Shown: positions 25,137 to 34,402, numbered from the stretch's first letter. The stretch is DNA of 64,000 nucleotides from Arthrobacter sp. OAP107 (GCF_040546765.1 NZ_JBEPOK010000001.1:3596001-3660000), one strand, 5' to 3'. Numbers and translations: made by a program. The notes: generated by a model from the letters alone, not told the origin.

Positions 25137-26301
25137 CCAGTTCCGCCGCGGCGATGTCCCGCGACTGGTCCTCGTTCAGCTGGCGGCTCAGCAGCCAGTC
25201 CTTGGGCAGGGCCGGCCTCTTTGGAGAACCGGCACGCCCGCGCGGCCCTTCGGAATCGATGCCGGGATACGGCAGGTCCATGTCCAGCTGGTCCAGCAGT
25301 TCGCGGAGCACTTCAAGCGTGGGCACGGTGGCCAGTTTGGCCCGCAGTTCGCCGCCCACCACATAGCCCTTGAAATACCAGGCCATGTGCTTGCGGATCT
25401 CGCGCAGCGCCTTGTATTCGTCGTTGCCGAAGGTTTCGACCATGAGTTCGGCGTGCCGGTAGACGCCCTCGGCCACCTCGCGCAGGCCGGGCCGGTGCCG
25501 CTTGTCACTGCCTTCGAAGGCAGCCTGCAGGTCGCCGAACAGCCAGGGCCGGCCCTGGCAGCCGCGGCCAACCACCACGCCGTCGATGCCGGTTTCACGG
25601 ACCATCCGGACCGCGTCCTCGGCGGACCAGATGTCGCCGTTGCCCAGTACCGGAATGTCCGGCAGCGCCTCGCGCAGGCGGGCGATGGCGGACCAGTCGG
25701 CCTGGCCGGAATAGAACTGCGCCGCCGTGCGGCCGTGAAGGGCGACGGCGGCAACACCGGAATCGCGCGCGATCCGGCCGGCGTCGAGGTATGTCAGATG
25801 GTCGTCATCGATGCCCTTGCGCATCTTGATGGTCAGCGGGATTCCGCCCTTGGACGCCTCGCGGACGGCGGTCTGGACGATGGAGGTGAAGAGGCCGATC
25901 TTCCAGGGCAGGGCCGAACCGCCGCCGCGCCGGGTGACCTTGGGCACGGGGCAGCCGAAGTTGAGGTCAATGTGGTCCGCCCGGTCCTCCTCCACCAGCA
26001 TCCGGACCGCCGCGCCCACGGTGCCGGGGTCCACGCCGTAGAGCTGGACGGAACGGACTTTCTCGTCGTCGTCGTGGGAAATGATGCGCAGCGATTCCCG
26101 TGTGCGCTCCACGAGGGCACGGGAGGTGACCATCTCCGCCACGTACAGCCCGCCGCCGTATTCACGGCAGAGCCTGCGGAAGGCGGTGTTGGTGATGCCG
26201 GCCATGGGCGCGAGCACCACCGGGGTGTCCACGGTGATGGGGCCGAGTTTCAGCGGCGGAAGTTCCAGCCGGGGGGCGGGAGGCGTTGCTACAACAGTCA
26301 C
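25120..26301 (-). CDS. dusB: tRNA-dihydrouridine synthase
   Basis: A 393-residue FMN enzyme that reduces uridines in the tRNA D-loop. It shows LAPMAGITNTAFRRLCREYG at the N-terminus, HIDLNFGCPVPKVTRRGGGSAL with the catalytic Cys (about 109-131), LHGRTAAQFYSG, and GNGDIWS before the FMN-phosphate site VVVGRGCQGRPW. It starts with GTG at 26301. It is the first gene of dusB-dgt-dnaG on the minus strand. Confidence 0.94.
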   Translation of the reverse strand: MTVVATPPAPRLELPPLKLGPITVDTPVVLAPMAGITNTAFRRLCREYGGGLYVAEMVTSRALVERTRESLRIISHDDDEKVRSVQLYGVDPGTVGAAVRMLVEEDRADHIDLNFGCPVPKVTRRGGGSALPWKIGLFTSIVQTAVREASKGGIPLTIKMRKGIDDDHLTYLDAGRIARDSGVAAVALHGRTAAQFYSGQADWSAIARLREALPDIPVLGNGDIWSAEDAVRMVRETGIDGVVVGRGCQGRPWLFGDLQAAFEGSDKRHRPGLREVAEGVYRHAELMVETFGNDEYKALREIRKHMAWYFKGYVVGGELRAKLATVPTLEVLRELLDQLDMDLPYPGIDSEGPRGRAGSPKRPALPKDWLLSRQLNEDQSRDIAAAELDVSGG

Positions 26302-26379
26302 CCGTCCATTGTCTCAAAGTCGGGCAAATCGGGCAGAATACCGGGCAGGATGCCGACGGCGGCACCTAATCCCCTTTTA

Positions 26380-26439
26380 ATTGCCCCGCTCTTTTCGGTC
26401 CCGTTGTATTCAGTCCCGCTGTGTTTGGTTCCGTTGTGC
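26380..26439 (-). repeat. 4 x 15-bp tandem repeat across the yibE/F stop codon
   Basis: Four 15-bp units, on the plus strand of the type TCGGTCCCGTTGTAT, start at 26380, 26395, 26410 and 26425. The two upstream units encode the last residues QRNQTQRD, and the TGA stop lies at the edge of the third. The repeat continues past the stop. Confidence 0.75.
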
Positions 26440-27903
26440 GGCACGACGTCCCCGCCGGGTCGCCGGCGGCGCGTCAGCTTCGCTTTCCCACCCAGCCACC
26501 GCCGCGGCGGCCGCGAGCGCTCCGGTGTCGTCGACGTCGTCGGCCCCTATGGCGGCATGGCCGCCCGGCCGGTGATCCGCAGCGGAGGGGCGGGGCACGT
26601 CAGCCGAAGTCGTCAGCTCAGCGGACCGGACCCCGGTTGCCTTGACCACCAGCACGGCGATCAGTGTGGTGACCGGAATCGCCAGGACCAGGCCGATGGA
26701 GCCCACCAGCGTGCGGATCACCTCCTCGGACAGTTCGGCGCTGGTCAGCGCCTCCCCCAGCGGACGGTTGTAGAGCATCACGATGATGAGGATGGGCAGG
26801 GCCGCGCCTGCATAGGCGAAGGCAATGGTGTACACAGTGGAGGCGATGTGGTCCCGGCCGATCCGCATGGCCGACGAAAACAGCTTGCGGGCGCTCGTGT
26901 TGGGGGCGAGTTCGTACAGTTCCCACACCGCTGAAGACTGCGTGATGGTGACGTCGTTCAGCACGCCGAGCCCGGAGATGATCAGGCCGCAGAGGATGAT
27001 GCCGGAGATGGAGATCTTGTCCGAGATGTTCACGAGTGTGGCGGCGTCGTGGCTGCCGACGCCCGCGAGGTTCGCCGCATCGGTGGCCCACGCGGCGAGC
27101 AGGGCGGTGATGCCGAGCCCGAAAATGGTGCCCAGCAGCGCCGTCGAGGTCCGTGCCGAGAAGCCGTGCGCGAAGTACAGCACCCCGATCATGATCACCG
27201 TCGAGCCGACCAGGGCCAGCAGGAGCGGCGGCTTGCCCTCCACGAGACCGGGGAGCATGAAGCTGACCAGCACGAAGTAGGCGCCGACGAGGCCGATCAG
27301 GGCGCGCAGCCCGCGCCAGCGCGCCACGGCCACCACCACGACGGCGTAGAGGAGGGCCAGCAGGATGATCGGCATGGTGCGGACAAAGTCCACGAAGATG
27401 TACGACGGCGACCCCTGGGCCGCCGGGGCATCGGCGCCGGTGGCTGCCGCCTGGGCGCGGGACAGGTTCAGGTAGCGGATGTTGTCGCCCACCTTCACGC
27501 CGTGCGACTTGGCGATGTCCGGGTTGATCACCACCTTGACCGGGTTGCCGCCCTTGTCCGGCTCGGTGAACGCGAAGGTGCACTGCGAGCCGCCTGTACT
27601 TCCTTGTGCCGTGCTGTCCTGTGCTGTGGAGTCTCCGGCTGCCGCCTGGGTGCAGCTCTCCGTGACCACGCGCTGGATCCGCCCGGTGTCGAAGGTCACG
27701 CCCGGAGCTGCGGCATAGGGGTTGGCCAGGGTCAGGCCTTCCCTGTTCCCCGAAGGCCACAACGCCGCCATCGCTGCGAGGGTCAGGAGGGTCAGCGGAA
27801 TCAGCACCGCGGCCAGAATCCTGTTTGCCTTCCTGCGGGCGGCCATCGCTTCCGCCGTTGGCTCCGAACGCCCTGTATGACCGTGGGAGTGACCTGCACC
27901 CAT
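26410..27903 (-). CDS. YibE/F family membrane protein
   Basis: A 497-residue protein. After an N-terminal His-rich tail and one helix comes an extracellular domain of about 100 residues with two cysteines. Seven or eight helices follow, with the conserved YibE/F core GLGVLNDVTITQSSAVWEL and MRIGRDHIASTVYTIAFAYAGAALP. A disordered Ala/Arg-rich tail ends the protein. The family was described in lactobacilli and is of unclear function. The gene faces a hydrolase gene across 53 bp. Confidence 0.85.
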   Translation of the reverse strand: MGAGHSHGHTGRSEPTAEAMAARRKANRILAAVLIPLTLLTLAAMAALWPSGNREGLTLANPYAAAPGVTFDTGRIQRVVTESCTQAAAGDSTAQDSTAQGSTGGSQCTFAFTEPDKGGNPVKVVINPDIAKSHGVKVGDNIRYLNLSRAQAAATGADAPAAQGSPSYIFVDFVRTMPIILLALLYAVVVVAVARWRGLRALIGLVGAYFVLVSFMLPGLVEGKPPLLLALVGSTVIMIGVLYFAHGFSARTSTALLGTIFGLGITALLAAWATDAANLAGVGSHDAATLVNISDKISISGIILCGLIISGLGVLNDVTITQSSAVWELYELAPNTSARKLFSSAMRIGRDHIASTVYTIAFAYAGAALPILIIVMLYNRPLGEALTSAELSEEVIRTLVGSIGLVLAIPVTTLIAVLVVKATGVRSAELTTSADVPRPSAADHRPGGHAAIGADDVDDTGALAAAAAVAGWESEADAPPATRRGRRAAQRNQTQRD

Positions 27904-27956
27904 CAGCAGCTAGACCTCATGCTTGAACTCTACGGCGGCGGCCATAGGGTTGATAA

Positions 27957-28718
27957 ATGGACGAGGAAGTGTCGGAGGATGCAGCAGTGAGCCAACGCCG
28001 AACTGATTATGAAGCCGTGCTGACGGTTCTGGCCCCGTCCGGGCCCACCCGCGGCGTGGCCCTGGTGCTGCACGGCGGCAAGTCGCACAGCTTCGAACCC
28101 GTCCAGGCCACGCACCTTAGCCCGGCGCGGATGGTGCCCTTCGCCCGCCACCTGCACGCCGCCGGCCGGAAACACGGCCTGGCGGTCTGGATCCTGCGGA
28201 ACAGCGTCCGCGGATGGAACGGCGAGGACATGACGCCCTTGAAGGATGCACGCTGGGCGCTCGCCAAAGTCCGCGCGGAGCACCCGGGCGTGCCCATTTA
28301 CCTGCTGGGGCATTCGATGGGAGGCCTAACGGCGATCTGCGCCGCCGACGAACCGGACGTGGACGCCGTGGTGGCCTTGGCCCCGTGGCTGGATGACGCC
28401 ACGCCCGCGTCCGCGGTCGCCGGACGGAGGGTCCTGATCGTGCACGGGAACGAGGACCGGTGGACGAGCCCGTCGGCCTCACTCCGGTTCGCGCGCCGCG
28501 CGGCGCCGGAAGCGGCGGAGCTGCGGTACGTGTCGCTCCGCGGTGCCGGGCACTTCATGCTGCGCCGGGTCGGACTGTGGCACCGGCTTGCCACCGGGTT
28601 CCTGATGAAGGCCTTCACGGAGCGGACCGGAGTTCCGGGTGCCGGGTCCTCCGCGTCCGCCGCAGCCCTGGACAGGGTGCTGCCCCCGTCCGGCTCGGCG
28701 CTGCCCCTGGTGCTGTGA
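27957..28718 (+). CDS. alpha/beta hydrolase
   Basis: A 253-residue alpha/beta-hydrolase fold protein. The nucleophile is Ser120 in LLGHSMGG, the likely acid is the Asp in VHGNEDRW, and the catalytic His is in GAGHFML near 200. The oxyanion region is ALVLHGGKSH. The C-terminal 40 residues are disordered and end at a stop inside a 17-bp repeat. It resembles lysophospholipase-type or serine aminopeptidase S33 hydrolases. The substrate is unknown. Confidence 0.82.
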   Translation: MDEEVSEDAAVSQRRTDYEAVLTVLAPSGPTRGVALVLHGGKSHSFEPVQATHLSPARMVPFARHLHAAGRKHGLAVWILRNSVRGWNGEDMTPLKDARWALAKVRAEHPGVPIYLLGHSMGGLTAICAADEPDVDAVVALAPWLDDATPASAVAGRRVLIVHGNEDRWTSPSASLRFARRAAPEAAELRYVSLRGAGHFMLRRVGLWHRLATGFLMKAFTERTGVPGAGSSASAAALDRVLPPSGSALPLVL

Positions 28719-28759
28719 GGTGAATGGTGCTGTGAGGTGGCCGGTGCTGTGAGGCGACC
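28709..28759 (+). repeat. 3 x 17-bp tandem repeat across a stop codon
   Basis: Units of the type GGTGCTGTGAGGTGAAT start at 28709, 28726 and 28743, differing only in their last five bases. The first contains the TGA of the hydrolase gene. The series ends 6 bp before the next start. Confidence 0.85.
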
Positions 28760-28765
28760 ACATTC

Positions 28766-29581
28766 ATGAGCCCGTTTCCGCTGGAGGCGTTCCTCACCAG
28801 CTTGCCTTGGGCCGCGCTGGGGGTGGTGCTGGTGCTCGCCGTCACCTACGCTGCGGCCGTTGGTGCCGGGACCGGCGGCCGGGCCCGGCATTCGGTCATG
28901 GATGTGGCCTGGGGCCCGGGCTTCGTCGTGATTGCCGTAATCTCCTTTATCCTCTCGGCCGGGGAGGGCGACGACGGCAGGCGGGTGCTCCTGCTGGTTC
29001 TGACCGGCATCTGGGGAATCCGGCTCGGCGCGCACATCGGCCGCCGGGCCCGTGGCGGCCATGAGGACCCCCGCTACGTGGAGCTGCTCAAAGGAGCACA
29101 CGGGTCACGCAACGCCTACGCCGTCCGCCGCGTGTATCTGCCGCAGGGCCTCGTGATGTTCTTCGTCTCGCTGACCATCCAGGTGGGCATGTTCGCCACC
29201 GGTGCGCTGGGGTGGCTCGCCGCCGCGGGTTTGGCCGTGTGGCTGACCGGGCTCATCTTTGAGTCCGTGGGAGACCTTCAGCTGGAGCGGTTCAAGAACG
29301 ATCCGGCCCGGAAGGGCACCGTCCTGAACACCGGGCTGTGGCGCTACACCAGGCACCCCAACTACTTCGGCGACGCCTCGGTCTGGGCGGGGCTGTTCCT
29401 GATCGCGGCGGAATCCTGGCCCGGCGTGCTGACCGTCCTCTCCCCCGCGCTGATGATCTGGACGCTGGCCGCCAAGACCGGCAAACCGCTCACGGAGAAG
29501 GCCATGGCCGGCCGCCCCGGCTACCGTGAATACGTGCAGTCCACCAGCGGTTTCTTTCCGTGGCCGCCGCGGCGGCACTGA
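28766..29581 (+). CDS. DUF1295 / steroid 5-alpha-reductase-like membrane protein
   Basis: A 271-residue protein with about six membrane helices. The C-terminal signature LNTGLWRYTRHPNYFGDASVW (about 187-207) and YREYVQSTSGFFPWPP belong to DUF1295, which is related to the isoprenylcysteine methyltransferase and 5-alpha-reductase folds. It probably reduces or methylates a lipid-like substrate, which is inference. It is co-directional with the hydrolase before it and the acyltransferase after it. Confidence 0.85.
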   Translation: MSPFPLEAFLTSLPWAALGVVLVLAVTYAAAVGAGTGGRARHSVMDVAWGPGFVVIAVISFILSAGEGDDGRRVLLLVLTGIWGIRLGAHIGRRARGGHEDPRYVELLKGAHGSRNAYAVRRVYLPQGLVMFFVSLTIQVGMFATGALGWLAAAGLAVWLTGLIFESVGDLQLERFKNDPARKGTVLNTGLWRYTRHPNYFGDASVWAGLFLIAAESWPGVLTVLSPALMIWTLAAKTGKPLTEKAMAGRPGYREYVQSTSGFFPWPPRRH

Positions 29582-29597
29582 GAGCCGGCAGCCCCAG

Positions 29598-30419
29598 ATG
29601 CCCTGGACCCCAGCCGCCAGCGACCGCTTCTACCGCCTCCTCGTCCGGACCGGACTCTTCCTGCGGTGGCTGTTCCGGGTCCGCCTGATCGTGACCGGGC
29701 AGCAAAACCTGCCGGACGGCGAAGCAGGAAGCCGCAACAAGGCCGCGAGGAAGGTACTGCCGGGCCGCGGCGCCGTCGTCGCCATCACCCACTTCGGCTA
29801 TTTGGACTTCGCCGCTGCCGGGCTCGTGCTGTGGCGGCACAACCGCGGGCAGCTGCGGTTTCTGATCCATCAGGGAGCCGCGGACCACTGGCTCGCGGGT
29901 CCCTTCATCAGCGCGGCGGGCCAGGTGGTGGTGCGCCACGGTTCGCGGACCGCCGCCTATGACGACGCCGTGGCCAGGCTCCGCGCCGGTGAGTACCTGG
30001 CCGTCATGCCCGAGGCCGGCGTCAGCCGCAGCTTCAAGGTCCGCGAATGCAGGACGGGGGCGGTACGGATGGCGTCCGAGGCGGGCGTGCCGCTCATCCC
30101 GGTCTCAATCTGGGGCGCCCACCGCATCCTGACCCGCGGCAACGGCCTTCCGCTGCACCGCATCCGGCGTGCTCCGGTCCGGGTGCACATCGGTGAGCCG
30201 GTGCACCTGGCCGCGGATATCGACGCAGAGGCTGAAACGGCGCGGCTCCGCAGGACGCTCCAGGCCGGCATCGACGCCGCCATCGCCACTTTTCCCGTGG
30301 CGGCCCGGCCGGGCGACTGGTGGATGCCGGCGGACCTCGGCGGCGGCGCCATGTCCGAGACGGAACGCCAAAGGCTCGATGCCGCCGAACTGGCGAGGGA
30401 CCGCCGTCGTACGTCCTGA
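29598..30419 (+). CDS. PlsC-like 1-acyl-glycerol-3-phosphate acyltransferase family protein
   Basis: A 273-residue acyltransferase. The catalytic H-x4-D motif is seen as THFGYLDF (about 64-71), followed by a substrate-binding motif in MPEAGVSRS (about 142-150). The ATG at 29598, 17 bp after the DUF1295 stop, is preferred over an earlier in-frame ATG that overlaps that gene by 56 bp. It probably acylates lysophospholipids or a related glycerolipid. A long inverted repeat follows the stop. Confidence 0.82.
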   Translation: MPWTPAASDRFYRLLVRTGLFLRWLFRVRLIVTGQQNLPDGEAGSRNKAARKVLPGRGAVVAITHFGYLDFAAAGLVLWRHNRGQLRFLIHQGAADHWLAGPFISAAGQVVVRHGSRTAAYDDAVARLRAGEYLAVMPEAGVSRSFKVRECRTGAVRMASEAGVPLIPVSIWGAHRILTRGNGLPLHRIRRAPVRVHIGEPVHLAADIDAEAETARLRRTLQAGIDAAIATFPVAARPGDWWMPADLGGGAMSETERQRLDAAELARDRRRTS

Positions 30420-30432
30420 ACGGCGCACCCAA

Positions 30433-30489
30433 CTGTGTAGCAGCACGGGGCGTTTCCAGACCTGGGAACGCCCCGTGGCTGCTACACAG
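30433..30489. terminator. long inverted repeat between convergent genes
   Basis: A stem of about 25 bp (arms 30433-30457 and 30464-30489) with one bulged G, one G-T pair and a 6-nt loop. It sits between the ends of the acyltransferase and the GNAT gene and should act as a bidirectional terminator despite lacking strong T-runs. Confidence 0.8.
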
Positions 30490-30510
30490 ACGGGTCAGTT
30501 ACATGGAGGA

Positions 30511-31473
30511 TCAGTCGGAGACGACGGACGTCTCCGCGCCCTGGCGGCGGGCCTTGCCCGCTTCCATCAAAGGCCCGACGACGGCACGCAGCGCTGCCAT
30601 CGAATCGTCCACCTCCATGAGCACCGGGTATTGGTACGCGATGAGGGCCAGCAGGTCACGGACCGCGGCCTGCGCCTCATCGGCGTCCAGCTCCGGCTCG
30701 TGGCCGAGGAACACGTCCGACGGGTGGTCGGAGCTGCCCTGCGCGTAGCTGATCGCGAAGGCCTGGATCTTGCCCTTGCGGCTGGCCGGCACGCCGGACC
30801 CGAAGGCGCTGGCTTTCGAAGCACGCAGCACGATCGCGCCGTGCGCGCCGCTGAGGTCGTCCAGGAACAGGCGCTGCACCGTGCCGATGCCCAGTTCGCC
30901 CGGGCTGTCCCAGCCGTGGACGGACGAGTAGTAGCGGCCCACGACGTCGGACAGCTCCACCGAGCCGGTGGCCAGGTCCTCGATGCGCTCCGACGCCGCT
31001 TCCTCGGAACCGTCGCCGAAGACCGGGAGCTTCAGGGCCGCCGGCTCCACCACGACGAGCCGCGTGTGCTGGATCGGGGTGAGACCGGCCGCCTCGGCGA
31101 AGGCGGCGCCGGAGGTGCCCGGCTCCACCTTGCAGCGCAGCCGGGTCACGCCCGACGGCGATCCCTCCGCCTCGCGGCGCAGCATCATCAGCAGCGTGGA
31201 ACCGATGCCGGCCCGGCGGTGGTCGCGGGCCACCTCGACGTACGCCCACAGCCGCTCCGGGTGCAGGCTGGCCTCGTGGACCACGCCGGCGGCAACCGGG
31301 ATGGCCACGCCGTCGACGACGTCCTCGGCCACGATGCAGCGCCGCCACGGTGCGTTGCCCGAGGGCGCGAGGGTGCCGCGGAACTGTCCTGCCTGGTCGG
31401 TCTCCGGGTCGCCCCAGATTTCCAGCAGGGCGAGGTCATCGCCCTCGCGCCATTCTCGGTATTGGATCGCCAC
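30511..31473 (-). CDS. GNAT-family N-acetyltransferase
   Basis: A 320-residue protein. The acetyl-CoA binding motif is EVARDHRRAGIGSTLL (about 79-94). The length allows two GNAT-like halves, as in mycothiol synthase-type enzymes, but the second half lacks a clear motif. It starts with GTG at 31473, only 2 bp after glyS, so it is co-transcribed with it. The substrate is unknown. Confidence 0.75.
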   Translation of the reverse strand: MAIQYREWREGDDLALLEIWGDPETDQAGQFRGTLAPSGNAPWRRCIVAEDVVDGVAIPVAAGVVHEASLHPERLWAYVEVARDHRRAGIGSTLLMMLRREAEGSPSGVTRLRCKVEPGTSGAAFAEAAGLTPIQHTRLVVVEPAALKLPVFGDGSEEAASERIEDLATGSVELSDVVGRYYSSVHGWDSPGELGIGTVQRLFLDDLSGAHGAIVLRASKASAFGSGVPASRKGKIQAFAISYAQGSSDHPSDVFLGHEPELDADEAQAAVRDLLALIAYQYPVLMEVDDSMAALRAVVGPLMEAGKARRQGAETSVVSD

Positions 31474-31475
31474 GG

Positions 31476-32861
31476 CTAGGCGCCGATCAGCCGGGCGGCC
31501 AGGTAGCCCTCCACCTTGTCCAGGGACACGCGTTCCTGGCTCATGGTGTCGCGTTCACGGATGGTGACCGCCTGGTCCTCGAGCGTGTCGAAGTCCACTG
31601 TGATGCAGAACGGGGTGCCGATCTCGTCCTGGCGGCGGTAGCGGCGGCCGATGGCGCCGGCGTCGTCGAAGTCGATGTTCCAGTTCTTGCGCAGCTGCGT
31701 GCCCAGGTCCTTGGCCTTCGGGGAGAGGTCCTCGTTGCGGCTGAGCGGCAGCACAGCGGCCTTGACCGGCGCGAGCCGCGGGTCAAGCTTGAGCACAGTG
31801 CGGACGTCCACGCCGCCCTTGGCGTTCGGGGCCTCGTCCTCGGTGTAGGCGTCGATGAGGAAGGCCATGAAGGACCGGGTCAGGCCGGCGGCGGGCTCGA
31901 TCACGTACGGCGTGTAGCGCTCGTTGGTGGCCTGGTTGAAGTAGCTGAGGTCCGTGCCGGAGGCCTTGGCGTGCGTGGAGAGGTCGAAGTCGGTGCGGTT
32001 GGCGATGCCTTCGAGCTCGCCCCACTCGGAGCCCTGGAAGCCGAAGCGGTATTCGATGTCCGTGGTGCCCTTGGAGTAGTGGCTGAGCTTGTCCAGGGGG
32101 TGTTCGAAGAAGCGCAGGTTCTCCTCACGGATGCCCAGGTCCGTGTACCAGGACATGCGTTCCTTCATCCAGTACTGGTGCCACTCTTCGTCCGTGCCCG
32201 GCTCGACGAAGAATTCCATTTCCATCTGCTCGAACTCACGGGTGCGGAAGATGAAGTTTCCGGGCGTGATCTCGTTGCGGAAGGACTTGCCGATCTGGCC
32301 GATGCCGAACGGCGGCTTCTTCCGGGAGGTGGTGAGCACGTTGTTGAAGTTCACGAAGATGCCCTGGGCTGTTTCGGGGCGCAGGTAGTGCAGGCCCTCG
32401 TCGCTGGCCACGGGGCCCAGGAAGGTCTTCAGCAGCCCGGAGAATTCCTGCGGCTCGGTCCATTCCCCGCGGGTTCCGCAGTTGGCGCAGGCGATGTCCT
32501 TCAGGCCGTTCTCGGCGGGGCGGCCCTTCTTCTCCTCGTATTCCTCTTCGAGGTGGTCGGCGCGGTAGCGCTTGTGGCAGGAGAGGCACTCAACGAGCGG
32601 GTCGGAGAAGACCTCGACGTGCCCGGAGGCTTCCCATACCTGGCGGGGCAGGATGACGGAGGAGTCCAGGCCCACCACGTCCTCGCGGCCGCGGACCACG
32701 GACTGCCACCACTGGCGCTTGATGTTTTCCTTCAGCTCGGCACCGAGGGGTCCGTAGTCCCAAGCGGAACGCGAGCCTCCGTAGATCTCGCCGGCCTGGA
32801 AAACGAAACCTCTCCGCTTGGAAAGGGAAATGACCTGGTCGAGGACGGATTTTGCTGCCAT
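31476..32861 (-). CDS. glyS: glycyl-tRNA synthetase (homodimeric)
   Basis: A 461-residue class II synthetase of the alpha2 type. Motif 1 and the active-site regions are seen in SRSAWDYGPLGAEL, in LRPETAQGIFVNF (about 161-173) and in GIGQIGKSFRNEI (motif 2). A zinc site has Cys92, Cys95, Cys125 and Cys128. The C-terminal anticodon-binding domain ends VSLDKVEGYLAARLIGA. It starts with ATG at 32861. The upstream region carries an 18-bp tandem repeat and no recognisable T-box. Confidence 0.96.
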   Translation of the reverse strand: MAAKSVLDQVISLSKRRGFVFQAGEIYGGSRSAWDYGPLGAELKENIKRQWWQSVVRGREDVVGLDSSVILPRQVWEASGHVEVFSDPLVECLSCHKRYRADHLEEEYEEKKGRPAENGLKDIACANCGTRGEWTEPQEFSGLLKTFLGPVASDEGLHYLRPETAQGIFVNFNNVLTTSRKKPPFGIGQIGKSFRNEITPGNFIFRTREFEQMEMEFFVEPGTDEEWHQYWMKERMSWYTDLGIREENLRFFEHPLDKLSHYSKGTTDIEYRFGFQGSEWGELEGIANRTDFDLSTHAKASGTDLSYFNQATNERYTPYVIEPAAGLTRSFMAFLIDAYTEDEAPNAKGGVDVRTVLKLDPRLAPVKAAVLPLSRNEDLSPKAKDLGTQLRKNWNIDFDDAGAIGRRYRRQDEIGTPFCITVDFDTLEDQAVTIRERDTMSQERVSLDKVEGYLAARLIGA

Positions 32862-33008
32862 GGGAACTCCAATTTCTACAGGGCCGCTGGGTGCGGTCCG
32901 CGGTGTCTCTGGCCCTGTGACCGCGGCTGGATGCCGGGCGGGGCGTGTGAAAGGGAAAAAACTGTGCAGGAAGCTGCGAGTCCTAGCCTACCGGGAGCTG
33001 CCTGCGGA

Positions 33009-33080
33009 GGGCGCCCCTCATCTGCCGGGCGCTCTGCATCTTCCGGGCGCTCTGCATCTTCCGGGCGCTCTGCATCTTCC
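33009..33080. repeat. 4 x 18-bp tandem repeat upstream of glyS
   Basis: Four 18-bp units start at 33009, 33027, 33045 and 33063. The last three are identical (GGGCGCTCTGCATCTTCC) and the first differs at a few bases. They lie between the DMT gene end (33123) and the glyS start (32861). The remaining 150 bp hold the probable glyS promoter, which I could not place. Confidence 0.9.
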
Positions 33081-33122
33081 GGTCGCCGCCCAGCCTACGG
33101 CGCTCATCTTTGAAAGGCGTTC

Positions 33123-34139
33123 TCACCGCCGGAAGGCGCCGCGGGGCCAGGGCAGGGTGGCCACGACGATGGACGCCAGGGTCAGCAGCGTCCCCAGAAC
33201 CGTGGCCGCCTCCACGACGGTGCCCGGCGTGGGCACCAGCAGGTCCAGGCCGAGCGACCCCAGCAGCTGGCCGGCGATCATGCCGAGGCCCGTCACCAGC
33301 ACCCCGAGACTGCGCACCAGCAGCGCGCCAAGGCCGATGAACACGCAGCCCATGGGTCCGCCGAGGTAGTACCACCACTCCCCCGGCAGCGGGTTGGCAG
33401 GTCCTGCGACGGCCACCTTGATGGACCAGGCAACCCACAGCACGCAGGTACCGGCGATGAAGTTCACCAGCGTGGCAGCGATCGGCGTCCCGTAGTGCAC
33501 GGTGGCGGTGCCGTTCATGGCCTGCTGGAAGCTCATGAGGAAGCCGGCCAGGACCGGCAGGATAATCGGAAGGAGCAGGGCCGTGGGATCGGCCGGGCCG
33601 GCTGCCGCACTGCCCGCGCCGGACGCGCCCGCAGCGCCGCCGGTAAAGCGTGGCGATACCGCCCACGAGACCGCGGCAATGGTGAGGATGCAGCCAATGA
33701 CGCGGATGCCGGTCACGGACTTCTTTCCCGCCGGGCCGATACCAAGGCGGTCCACCAGCAGGCCGCTGAGCGTTTGGCCGGTGACGGTGGCCACGGTGAA
33801 CAGGGCGATGCCCAGCAGCCCCACGGTGAAGGACTGCGCGAAGACGAAGAAGGCGCCGATGCCGCCGGCGAGCGCGTAGTACGGCGGGAAACGGCGTTCC
33901 CGCAGCGCGGGCAGGATCCGGGCGAGGCCGGCCCGCCCGCGCGGAGCCAGCAGGGACACGAGGACCATCACAATCAGCCCGGTGCTGAAACTGACGACGG
34001 CCGCGGCGATGCCGTCACCGAGGCGGGCACCAAGGGCCCCGTTGATGCGTCCCTGGACGGGAATCGCAAGGCCGGAGGCCACGGCCATCGGAAGGCCCAC
34101 GGCAAGGGGCAGCCGGGGTGCATGGGTCATTCGGTTCAC
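33123..34139 (-). CDS. DMT-family transporter, DUF606/YdcZ type
   Basis: A 338-residue protein with ten membrane helices in two halves, each of the YdcZ/DUF606 type (about 10-155 and 190-335). A Gly/Ala-rich loop of about 25 residues joins them. Two-domain fused DUF606 proteins are common in actinobacteria. The GTG at 34139 or the ATG three codons later could be the start. It is divergent from the S4-domain gene with 24 bp between. The substrate is unknown. Confidence 0.8.
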   Translation of the reverse strand: MNRMTHAPRLPLAVGLPMAVASGLAIPVQGRINGALGARLGDGIAAAVVSFSTGLIVMVLVSLLAPRGRAGLARILPALRERRFPPYYALAGGIGAFFVFAQSFTVGLLGIALFTVATVTGQTLSGLLVDRLGIGPAGKKSVTGIRVIGCILTIAAVSWAVSPRFTGGAAGASGAGSAAAGPADPTALLLPIILPVLAGFLMSFQQAMNGTATVHYGTPIAATLVNFIAGTCVLWVAWSIKVAVAGPANPLPGEWWYYLGGPMGCVFIGLGALLVRSLGVLVTGLGMIAGQLLGSLGLDLLVPTPGTVVEAATVLGTLLTLASIVVATLPWPRGAFRR

Positions 34140-34163
34140 CTAACGTCAGGCATCATTACAGGT

Positions 34164-34397
34164 ATGAGCAACCCGGAAATCGAAGAGATCCCCATCCGCG
34201 ACACCATGATCCGCCTGGGCCAGCTCCTGAAGCTCGCCAACCTCGTGGAGGACGGCGTGGAGGCAACGGAGCTGATCAAGAACGGCCTGGTCAAGGTCAA
34301 CGGTGAGATCGACGACCGGCGCGGCCGGCAGCTTCACAACGGGGACACGGTGACGGTGAACGGGCAGACCGTCCGGGTCAGTGCTCCCCAGGGTTAA
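34164..34397 (+). CDS. S4-domain RNA-binding protein (YbcJ-like)
   Basis: A 77-residue protein with a single S4 fold. IRLGQLLKLANLVEDGVEA and LIKNGLVKVNGEIDDRRGRQLHNGD are the usual S4 core. It is of typical length for the YbcJ/YaaA-type stand-alone S4 proteins, which bind structured RNA, possibly in ribosome assembly or rescue. It starts with ATG at 34164; longer in-frame extensions overlap the divergent transporter and are rejected. It ends 5 bp from the convergent esterase gene. Confidence 0.88.
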   Translation: MSNPEIEEIPIRDTMIRLGQLLKLANLVEDGVEATELIKNGLVKVNGEIDDRRGRQLHNGDTVTVNGQTVRVSAPQG

Positions 34398-34402
34398 TAG
34401 CG

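Noticed and set aside
33009..33080. Possible CRISPR array
   Set aside because: The units are directly adjacent with no spacers, are only 18 bp long, and no cas gene is present.
31350..33113. Open frame of 587 codons opposite glyS
   Set aside because: It is a shadow of glyS. Its last part only translates the 18-bp repeats.
32862..33122. T-box leader of glyS
   Set aside because: No T-box sequence (TGGNACCGCG-like) or specifier stem was found, and glyS T-boxes are not expected in this group.
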